From positions 1 to 48,170 of the forward strand of contig NZ_JACIGK010000032.1 of the NCBI RefSeq assembly GCF_014197915.1: a DNA stretch of 48,170 nucleotides, read 5' to 3'. Below the pieces are notes generated by a model, which worked only from the letters and a program-made list of their open reading frames with translations, did no database searches and was not told where the DNA came from. Positions 31,471 through 39,000 of the stretch are shown one piece after another. Origin of the DNA: Roseospira visakhapatnamensis (GTDB lineage Bacteria; Pseudomonadota; Alphaproteobacteria; Rhodospirillales; Rhodospirillaceae). A program made the position numbers and the translations under genes. The stretch's first letter is position 1. The number at the start of each line of letters is the position of its first letter.

Positions 31471-32400
31471 ATGCTGCCGTCGTTTCCAATGGCCGCCCTG
31501 ATGCGCCAGATGGGCGAGCCTGCGACCCTGACGACGGCGGGTGGTGACGCCCTGGCGACAGAGGATGGCTTTATCCTCCTGACCGAGGACGGCGCCGCGC
31601 TGATCACGGAATCCGGCGGCGAACCGATCAGCCTCTACGCAAAGCGCGTCGGAGGCGGTCGGGAAGTGACCGTCGGCGATGTCCGGCTGGTGGTCGAGGA
31701 CCTGTCGGTGCACATCCTGCGGGCCGACGCGACGCCGGTCGCCGGACAGACGATCACGATCGGGGCGGAGACCTGGACGATCCAGGCCGTCGAGCCGCTG
31801 CCCAATGATCCGCAGGCGACGCGCTGGTCGCTACGCCTGACGTGGGGCGTGACGCTGACCCTGCGCACGCCGGGGGCTGGGGGAGGCGGCAGCCCGTATG
31901 ACCCGGTCCCTGACACGATCACGCTGACCGCGCGGGCAGCGGGCGCGGGCGCATTGGCGATCACCCTGGTTGCCAGCGGGTGGACGTCGGGCCGGATCCG
32001 GGCCGGTGACGTGCTGATCATCGGCGGCGCGAGCTACACGGCGACGGCGGACGTGGCGCTGATCCTGGCCGGGCAGTCCTGGGTGTTCGCCGCGGTGCCG
32101 ATCACCCCGCCCCTGGCCGCTCCGGTGGCCGAGGGTGCGGCGGTGACCGTGACGGCGCCGGCGGTCGAGACCCGGACGGCCTACGCGGCGCCAGCCGAAT
32201 GGACGGCGGAGGAAATCGCCGGGGGCATCGCGACGTCCGATCAGCGGTTTGTGATCCGCGCGACGCCGGGCGCCGTGCCACCGACCACCAGCGATCTGGT
32301 GCGGGTCGGAGCGGAAACCCGTGACCGGCAGGTGACCGGCGTGCGGACGATCTACGCGGGCGCCAGCGTGGCGGCGTGGGTGATCGGAGTGGCGAGTTGA
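31471..32400 (+). CDS. Head-tail connector-like protein, large form
   Basis: The 309-residue protein starts at ATG 31471 after CAGGAGG. Residues 1-60 contain three repeat-like strands (LTTAGGDALATEDGFILLTE, then DGAALITESGG). Residues 80-140 (GQTITIGAETWTIQAVEPLP) look like a head-completion/connector beta domain, and the C-terminal half repeats the idea (RIRAGDVLIIGGASYTATAD). This suggests a duplicated connector fold. Position after the capsid gene supports a head-closure role; no exact family is recognised. Confidence 0.6.
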   Translation: MLPSFPMAALMRQMGEPATLTTAGGDALATEDGFILLTEDGAALITESGGEPISLYAKRVGGGREVTVGDVRLVVEDLSVHILRADATPVAGQTITIGAETWTIQAVEPLPNDPQATRWSLRLTWGVTLTLRTPGAGGGGSPYDPVPDTITLTARAAGAGALAITLVASGWTSGRIRAGDVLIIGGASYTATADVALILAGQSWVFAAVPITPPLAAPVAEGAAVTVTAPAVETRTAYAAPAEWTAEEIAGGIATSDQRFVIRATPGAVPPTTSDLVRVGAETRDRQVTGVRTIYAGASVAAWVIGVAS

Positions 32401-32597
32401 TCACTCTCGGCCCCACGACAACCGCGACCCTGGACATCGATGCGTTTTGCGTGGACCTGAAAGCGAACCCGTGTTGGCGTGTCCCGCATCCGGGGCACGG
32501 CGGGGACTTGCGGCCGGTCAAGGCGATGGAGTTCGCCGACGGGAGCCGGGTCGAGTTGACCGACACCGGGTTCGAGGTCAAGCCGGTGGCGTCGTGA
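32397..32597 (+). CDS. Small phage protein in connector region
   Basis: The 66-residue product uses TTG at 32397, overlapping the previous stop (TTGA). It reads ITLGPTTTATLDIDAFCVDL and ends with a beta hairpin (FADGSRVELTDTGFEVKP). Its stop overlaps the next GTG start. No family recognised; head-tail interface location suggests a structural or assembly role. Confidence 0.6.
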   Translation: MITLGPTTTATLDIDAFCVDLKANPCWRVPHPGHGGDLRPVKAMEFADGSRVELTDTGFEVKPVAS

Positions 32598-33160
32598 GCA
32601 TCGCGGCAAGCATCCGGGCGGCGGGGCAGCGTGCTGTTGGCGGCCATGCCGGTCGCGCGCGAGACTACGCCACCGGGCGGTTTGCCGCCGCCGACCAGCA
32701 GATGGGCCAGGGCGAGACTGAGGGTGAAATCCGCCAGACCGGCGACGTCATCGAGCGCGTCTATGCCAGCCATGCCGAGGCGGTGACGTTCGCGCTGGAA
32801 ACCCTGCGGGAGCTGTCCCCGGTGCGATCCGGGGCCTACAGGGAGAGCCACGTGGTGCTCGTCAATGGCGCGGCTGCGTCCTGGCCGGTGGCACTGAAGC
32901 CGGCCGACGTGGTGGTGCTCACCAACACGCAGCCTTACGCGCGGTTGATCGAGGGGCCGCACGGGGCGTCCGGCCTGTCGGATCAGGCCCCGAACGGCGT
33001 CTACGAGGCTGCACAGGCCATCGTCCAGGCCCGGACCACGGCGGACGTGGAGTTCAACTATCAAGGCGTGGTGGATGGCGCGGCGGCCCCGGGACACCTG
33101 GCCACGCAATCCGACTATCGGTACCCGGCTTTGATCATTCGGCGGAGGCAAAAGCGATGA
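32594..33160 (+). CDS. Neck/minor tail protein (gpZ or HK97 gp10-like)
   Basis: The 188-residue protein starts with GTG at 32594 (GTGA overlap). It has the pattern of tail-completion proteins: a basic helical N-terminus, VYASHAEAVTFALETLRELS, PVRSGAYRESHVVLVNG and VVVLTNTQPYARLIEGPHG. 'SPVRSGxYRxSH' followed by 'NTQPYARxIE' is typical of gp10/gpZ neck proteins that close the tail. Its stop overlaps the tail terminator gene. Confidence 0.75.
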   Translation: MSIAASIRAAGQRAVGGHAGRARDYATGRFAAADQQMGQGETEGEIRQTGDVIERVYASHAEAVTFALETLRELSPVRSGAYRESHVVLVNGAAASWPVALKPADVVVLTNTQPYARLIEGPHGASGLSDQAPNGVYEAAQAIVQARTTADVEFNYQGVVDGAAAPGHLATQSDYRYPALIIRRRQKR

Positions 33161-33567
33161 GCAGCGCGGCGGTCTCCGCCCTGGTTCTGGCCCAGCTTGA
33201 TGCGGCCTGGACCCTGACGCCGGTTCGCCGGCCCAACGCCGATTTCGACCCGGGCGGGCGACCGTTCGTCGAGGTCGCGTTCCCGGGCGCCGACGTGCAG
33301 CGCGGCGCCATCGGCGACGCGAGCAACCCGCTCTGGGATGAGGCCGGGGCGTTCATGTGCCACGTCTTCGTGCCGGCGAACACTGGGGACGCAGTGGCCC
33401 GGCAACTGGCCGACGCCCTGGGGGATCTGTTCCTGCGCTGGGACGCGCCGCTTGGGCTGACGATCTGGCGGAGGCTCGCCAGCCAGGAGGGCGCGCGCAC
33501 GGTTCAAGGACGCCCGTGGTACGGCGTTTCGTTTGGACTCACCTACCAGTTCCACACCATCGGCTGA
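33157..33567 (+). CDS. Tail terminator-like protein (gpU/DUF4128-like)
   Basis: The 136-residue protein reads ALVLAQLDAAWTLTPVRRPN, RPFVEVAFPGADVQRGAIGD and FMCHVFVPANTGDAVARQLA, ending VQGRPWYGVSFGLTYQFHT. This is the alpha/beta layout of tail terminators that cap the finished tail tube. It lies directly before a terminator and the tail tube gene. Confidence 0.75.
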   Translation: MSSAAVSALVLAQLDAAWTLTPVRRPNADFDPGGRPFVEVAFPGADVQRGAIGDASNPLWDEAGAFMCHVFVPANTGDAVARQLADALGDLFLRWDAPLGLTIWRRLASQEGARTVQGRPWYGVSFGLTYQFHTIG

Positions 33568-33595
33568 TCTGATCGGCCACAGACGGACCACAATA

Positions 33596-33619
33596 GGCTC
33601 GCCAGCGGTGGGCCTTTTT
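33596..33619 (+). terminator. Rho-independent terminator before the tail tube gene
   Basis: GGCTCGCC (33596-33603), loop AGC, GGTGGGCC (33607-33614, two G-T pairs), then TTTTT (33615-33619). It may be a partial stop that adjusts tail gene expression, since no separate strong promoter is seen downstream. Confidence 0.6.
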
Positions 33620-33641
33620 CTTTGGAAGGAGGCCAAGGGCC

Positions 33642-34814
33642 ATGGCGACCAGCGCCTACTTTGCCGGTGCGCAGACCAACGACCTGCAGATCGGAATCCA
33701 GCGGGAAACGACGTGGGGCACCGCCCCGACCAGCGGCACCTACAACGGGATGCGGGTGCAGTCCATCGGCCTGGGGGAGCGCGCGAACCGGACCCGCCCC
33801 GGCGAGATCCGCAACGACATGCAGGTGTCGGCGAGCGTGCTGCAGGACATCGCCGCGTCGGGCGGCATTCAGTTCGGCGTCAGCTACGGCAACCAGGATC
33901 TGGTCTGGCCGACGCTGTTCACGGGCGATTGGAGCACGGCGGTTGCGGTCAGCGCCACCGACATCGCGGCCGATGACAGCGGCAGCCAGTTCACCAGCAC
34001 GACCACCGACTTCACCGGCGAGAACATCAGCGTCGGGCAGTGGATCAAGGTCGCCGGCTTCACGACGACCACGAACAACGGGTTCTTCCGGGTTACCAGC
34101 GTGGCCGCCAATGCCCTGGGTGTGAGTCCGGCACCGGGCGCCGCCGAGGCTGCCGGGGACACTGTGACGATGGTCGGCTCGCGCCTGGTCAACGGCACGA
34201 CAGTCAACTCCCTGGCCATCCAGGAACGGTATTCGTCCAGCCTGGGCTTCATGTACACGGGCTGCATCGCCACCGGCGGGCAGATCAACGCGCAGCGCGG
34301 ACAGTTCTTCAGCGGCACCGTCGATTTCGCGGCCAAGGCGGAGGACAAAGCCGCTTCCGTGGTCGCCACCATGGGCGCCGCGCCGACTGCTCGTGTGATG
34401 AACACGGTCGGGCACATGCAGGCCATCGCCCTGGGCTCGCTGACGAGCGCCAAGGTCAACAGCGTGACGACCACGATCACACGTGAGGGTGCCGGCGCCG
34501 ACTACGCCCTCGGCGGTGCGAGCGCGGTGGGCGTCCGCCCCGGGTCGTTCAGCGCGTCCGGCCAGATCGAGATCTACTTCGCCGATTTCGACGCCTACGA
34601 CCTGTACAAGGCCGAAACGCAGATCATGGCCTACTACCGGGTCACCGACAGCGAGGGGAACACGTACATCGTCCATCTGCCCAAGGTGGTTCTGGGGGCT
34701 GTGACGAAGCAGCGCGGCGGCCCCAACCAGCCCGTCATGGCGACGTTCGAGTTCATGGCCGAGCCCGACCCCGATCTCGGCCACACGATGGCTATCGACC
34801 GCTTCGCGGCCTGA
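33642..34814 (+). CDS. Major tail tube protein
   Basis: The 390-residue protein starts after AAGGAGG and reads LQIGIQRETTWGTAPTSGTY, NRTRPGEIRNDMQVSASVLQ and GGIQFGVSYGNQDLVWPTLF. These are typical of siphovirus tail tube proteins that assemble as stacked hexamer rings. The middle (about 110-190) has Thr/Ser/Ala-rich beta repeats like an added Ig-type domain. The C-terminal part ends PVMATFEFMAEPDPDLGHTM. It is followed by the G/T chaperone pair. Confidence 0.88.
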   Translation: MATSAYFAGAQTNDLQIGIQRETTWGTAPTSGTYNGMRVQSIGLGERANRTRPGEIRNDMQVSASVLQDIAASGGIQFGVSYGNQDLVWPTLFTGDWSTAVAVSATDIAADDSGSQFTSTTTDFTGENISVGQWIKVAGFTTTTNNGFFRVTSVAANALGVSPAPGAAEAAGDTVTMVGSRLVNGTTVNSLAIQERYSSSLGFMYTGCIATGGQINAQRGQFFSGTVDFAAKAEDKAASVVATMGAAPTARVMNTVGHMQAIALGSLTSAKVNSVTTTITREGAGADYALGGASAVGVRPGSFSASGQIEIYFADFDAYDLYKAETQIMAYYRVTDSEGNTYIVHLPKVVLGAVTKQRGGPNQPVMATFEFMAEPDPDLGHTMAIDRFAA

Positions 34815-34920
34815 CGGCTGCAGTGAACGCCCGCGCGCGGGCCGGGGCGGTGTGCGTGTCAGGGCGCCGCCGCCCCACTCCCTGACGATCTCTGGCACCC
34901 CCTGACGAAAGGACCTGAGC

Positions 34921-35310
34921 ATGGATTTGAACGACTTCGCCGTCGGCGCGGCCTACGAGGACGGTTTCACCCTCATGCTGTCCGAGGACTGCGGCGTGAA
35001 GCTGCGGGCCGCAGGCAGCGACAAGGCCCAGAAGGTGCGGGAGCGGCTGTGGGAGCCGTACAGCAGCTTCCGCGAGATCCCGGACGGCATCCGGGCCAAG
35101 CTGAACGCGCGCTGGATCGCCGAAGGCTTGGTGGTTGAGTGGGTGGGACCCTGGAAGGTCGACGGCAAGCCGCTGCCGACCGACGTCGCCGAGGTGGCGA
35201 AGATCCTGGCCCGCCCGGCGCTCAAGCCGCTGGCCACGCGCCTGCTTCAGGCCAGTCTGAACGACGAAAATTTCCGCGCCGGCAAGGAAGCGGCAGCGGA
35301 AAAAAACTGA
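34921..35310 (+). CDS. Tail assembly chaperone G
   Basis: The 129-residue protein reads FTLMLSEDCGVKLRAAGSDK, ERLWEPYSSFREIPDGIRAK and LKPLATRLLQASLNDENFRA. It sits in the classical place between tail tube and tape measure. The end of the frame, GAA AAA AAC TGA, carries a -1 slippery site, as in lambda gpG/gpGT. The short form coats the tape measure and directs tube assembly. Confidence 0.85.
   Translation: MDLNDFAVGAAYEDGFTLMLSEDCGVKLRAAGSDKAQKVRERLWEPYSSFREIPDGIRAKLNARWIAEGLVVEWVGPWKVDGKPLPTDVAEVAKILARPALKPLATRLLQASLNDENFRAGKEAAAEKN
35301..35307 (+). other. Programmed -1 ribosomal frameshift site (A AAA AAC)
   Basis: The heptamer A AAA AAC is in the correct phase of the G frame and ends one base before its TGA stop. 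Slipping back one base continues into the frame CTG AGG GCC TGG, which is open to 35651. This matches lambda-type G to G-T frameshifting in both position and sequence class. Confidence 0.85.
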
Positions 35311-35651
35311 GGGCCTGGGCTACGTGGCAGTTCGGCTGGGGGAAGGACGCCGAGAGCATCGGCATGATGCACATCGAGGACGGGGAGGACCCGCCGCCGA
35401 TCTGCATCCCACCCCCCGTCAGCCCTGCCCTGGCCCGGTATGTCGTGTGTTTCCGGCTGGTAACCCGGGATAGGCCCGTCGGCATGGCGCCAGGGCCGAT
35501 CCCGACCAGCGCCATCATCACCTATGCCCGCGATGTCGACGGCGTGACGGATCGGGCGGAGCTGCGCCGGTACCTGCGGTTCGTCGGCACCATCGATGAG
35601 GAATACCTGAGGGCCGGGCACACCGAGCGGCGGGAAAAGGGCGCGGACTAG
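35307..35651 (+). CDS. Tail assembly chaperone T extension (made by -1 frameshift)
   Basis: This 114-residue extension has no good start of its own. It is reached by the -1 slip at 35301-35307 and gives a G-T product of about 243 residues. It reads LRAWATWQFGWGKDAESIG, then RYVVCFRLVTRDRPV and TDRAELRRYLRFVGTIDEEY. The T part recruits tail tube subunits to the tape measure. Its stop shares the CTAG with the convergent moron gene. Confidence 0.85.
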   Translation: MRAWATWQFGWGKDAESIGMMHIEDGEDPPPICIPPPVSPALARYVVCFRLVTRDRPVGMAPGPIPTSAIITYARDVDGVTDRAELRRYLRFVGTIDEEYLRAGHTERREKGAD

Positions 35652-35965
35652 TCTTTCCGCGTTACACCCATGGCGTTCACAGGCGGGCGGGGCCTCCCGG
35701 GCGAGGCCGGAGTGCCTTGCCCGGCGGCGTCCTGGCTTTGGTCCAGGGGTAGCGGGTCGACGTCTCGGGCGCATCGCGGGCACACGGTAGCCTCGCGGTC
35801 AATGAGTGATTTGCAGTGCGGGCATTGTCGGCGGGTAACCGCCCACCCAACCGCAGCGGTAACCGCAACGTCAGATATTTTGTTGGCAAACCATTGCTGC
35901 ACAAGCCACTGAGTGGCGCCGACGACAAGTAGCAGCAGAAACGCTCCGATCAGCACGTACTCCAT
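35648..35965 (-). CDS. Membrane/zinc-ribbon protein inserted in tail operon (moron)
   Basis: The 105-residue protein starts MEYVLIGAFLLLLVVGATQW, a single membrane helix, and has a zinc ribbon at about 47-66: CPHCKSLIDREATVCPRC (CxxC, then CxxC). The tail is disordered and Pro-rich. The start follows a near-perfect ribosome site (AAGGAGG). It runs against all surrounding late genes and meets the T frame tail-to-tail. Such reverse genes in tail operons are usually expressed by the lysogen. The partner and role are unknown; envelope-level exclusion is a guess. Confidence 0.7.
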   Translation of the reverse strand: MEYVLIGAFLLLLVVGATQWLVQQWFANKISDVAVTAAVGWAVTRRQCPHCKSLIDREATVCPRCARDVDPLPLDQSQDAAGQGTPASPGRPRPPVNAMGVTRKD

Positions 35966-35973
35966 TTCTGGCC

Positions 35974-35987
35974 TCCTTCGCGAAGGA
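35974..35987. promoter_or_regulatory. 14-bp perfect palindrome at the moron start
   Basis: TCCTTCGCGAAGGA reads the same on both strands. On the minus strand its AAGGA part overlaps the moron ribosome site. It could be an operator or a hairpin hiding the ribosome site. The flanking 60 bp to the tape-measure start should hold the moron promoter, but no clear -35/-10 was found. Confidence 0.35.
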
Positions 35988-36047
35988 AGCCGGAATCATG
36001 ACGTATGCCGCGCGGTGAGTCCATCGCGCGCACCATGAGGCGCGCCT

Positions 36048-39000
36048 ATGGCCGAGATCAACGTCATCATCGACAAGATCGTCATCGACGACAGCGGCGC
36101 CGTGTCCGGCGCCGCCAAGGTCGAGACAGCCTATGAGCGGTTGGCGCGCGCGGCTGGCGAAGGTGCGACGGCGGCGGACAAGACGTCGATGGCTTTGGCG
36201 CGGCTCGGCGCGGCGGCTGGGGAGTTCGCGGCGGCCGGCGGGCGGTTCGTGGCCGGCGCGACGCAGATCACGACGTCCATGGGCGTCATGGTAGCCCAAG
36301 TGACGACGGCGGAGCGCGCGTGGACGGCGCTGGAACTGACCATGGCCACGGCGGCCGGCGGTATGTGGGGCCTCAAGAAGGAGATCGCGGAGACCGTCGT
36401 CGAGGCGCATCTGTTCGGTGGCGCCGCCGACAGGGCTGCGTCCGCGTGGTCCCGGCTGGAGATGGCGGCCGGGACGATCGGCGTGGGTCTGTCCCTCAAC
36501 AGTCTCATGCAGCAGGCGCAGGAGTACCATCAGGCCGTCAGCTTGATCGAGCGCGCGGCCGGCGATCAGGCGGGCGCGGTGGAACGCGACCTGTACCGGA
36601 TCAGTCAGGCGGCCGGGGCCTCCTTCACGGACCTCGCGCGCCTGACCAAATCGCTGGACGACCTGCCGGGCGGGATGCGCGAGGCCCTGGACGTGACGGA
36701 GGCCGTGGCCCTGTCCATGGCCTCCATGCCGGGGTCCGCGCAATCGGCGGCGGCGGCCGTGACTCAGTTCACGCAGGCCATGCAGGGCGGGAAACTGCGT
36801 GGCGACGAGTTCAACAGCATCATGGAACAGGCACCGGCCCTCGCGGATGCCCTCGCCGAGGGGCTGGACGTCTCCGCCGGCAGCATGCGCGCCATGGCGG
36901 AAGCCGGCGAACTGTCGGCCGATCGGGTCTCCGCCGCGTTGCGCTCCGTGCTGCCCGGCCTGCGCGAGTTGCGCGAGGAGATGGACCTCACGCTGAATCA
37001 GCAGACGCAAATGGTGCAGAACGCGCTGACGCGGTTCTCGGGTCAGGTGGACGAGCGCGCCGGCGCGTCGGGTGTCATCGGCGGAACGCTGATGGACGTC
37101 ACCGAGCGCCTGGAAAGCCTGGAGGCGCAGAACGCGGCCGTGGCCGTCATGGAGAAGTTCGCAGTGGCCGGCGGCATGGCCAGCGATGCCGCCATGTTGC
37201 TGGCGAACAACCTGGATCTGGTCATCGGCGCCTGGATGGTCTGGCAGGGCCTGAAGGCCGGGGCCGGCGTGGTGTTTTTCGCCGGGGCTATGAACACGGC
37301 CGAGGCAGCCATGGCGCGGCTGGGCATCGCCACGAACACCACGACCGCCGCCGTCACGAAGTTCGGCGTCGCCGCGACGCTGGGCGTGTCGCCGCTGTCG
37401 ATCATTGCCACCCTGTTGTCGGCCGGCGCCGCCGGGTGGCTGCTGTGGGAAAGCCGGGTGACGGACGCACAGGTTGCCACGCAGGCGCTGATCGATGTGC
37501 AGCAGCACCTGAACAAGGTGACGGCGGATCACAACATCCTGGTTGGGGAAACGACGGAATCTATCGCAGCCATGACGGCCGCCCAGCGCGAGGCGGCGCT
37601 GTTCGATATGGCCGAGGCAGTTGAGGATCAGGCTGAGGCGGTCAGCAAGGCGGTGTCGTCCCTGCGGGATGCGTTCGACCTTAACGCCATGGACTTCACG
37701 GGCCAGGGCGAGTCCGCGCTGCGGCTTTTCAATGAATTCGATCGGCTGGTGGCAAAACTGGGAACCGGGTCGCAGGATCTGGAAGCCTGGCTAGCGAACA
37801 TGCGGACCTTTGCTGACAGTCTGGGGGGCGATGTTCGCGCATCGATTCTCAAAACTATCGACGCACAACAGGCGCTAATCGCGTCTACCGCCGATGTGGG
37901 AGAGAGCAATCAGCACGTCACCATGACGGCGCGGTTGTTAAGGGATCCCACGGAGGAAGCGGCCCTGGCGTTCTTTGAGCTTGCGGACGGCCAATCTGCG
38001 GCGGCCCGTGCCGCCGCGCAGATGTCCCGGGAGATGGATCGTGCGCGGAACACAGTGGACGATCTTCAAACCCGCGTAATCCGGTTGCAAGCGGCGTACA
38101 CACTGTTTCAACGACAGGGTGCGGAGGCCGCGCAAGAACTCCAGCGCCGCTTCGAGGCTAGCGACCTCGCGCGTGCGGCACAATACTCCGTGCAGCAAAT
38201 CGAAGAACTGATGGTCGCCGAAGACCGGCTTACTGCGGCGCTGAATGAAGGATATCGGGCGGCGGAGAATGCTGCGCGCGAGGCCACCTCGGTCTCCCGC
38301 AACCACAACACCGCCCTGGAGGCGGCGAATCGTCTGCTGGAGCAGTACAGCCAGCGGGATATGCCCGAGGCGATGCGCGTGGAGCGCGAGTACACGGACG
38401 TCATCGAAGAGGCGATCACCAGCGGCAAGGTACAGATCGACACCATCCACGCCCTGATCGCGGCGCGGGACGAGCATGTGGCCTCGATCCAGGCCGAGGC
38501 CCAGGCCGAGCTGGGCCGCCTGACCGACGCGCCGCGCCTGCTGGACGAGGAAACCGCCGCGATCCTGGCCGGCGGCGACGCCCTGGAGCGGCTGACCCGC
38601 GAGCGCGAGATCGCCTCGGCGACGGCGGACCAGTACACGGCGGTGCTGGAACAGGCCCGCGAGGCCGGCCTGTCCGAGGCCGAGGCGCTGGAGACCGCGC
38701 GCATGTCCGCCGCCGCGCTGGGCCGGGCCATGGGCGACCTGGACGCGGCGGCGGACATGCGCGCCTACTGGGACGCGATCGAGGGGGAATCCTATGCCGT
38801 CTCGAAAGATGTCGCCGATGCCCTGGTGACCGGGATCCACGACGGGTGGGACGAGGGCCTGGACGACCTCGGCGACCTGCTGAACACCATGCTCCGGGAC
38901 TGGCAGGCGCGTCTGCTGGCGGAGCCACTGACCATCGTCATGGACTACGCCGTCGCCTCGGCGCCGTCGGTGTTCGGTGTACCCCAGGCGACAGCCGGGA

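Noticed and set aside
37500-38480. Mosaic boundary inside the tape measure
   Set aside because: Codon choice looks slightly less GC-rich here than further on, but the change is too gradual to support a junction by eye.
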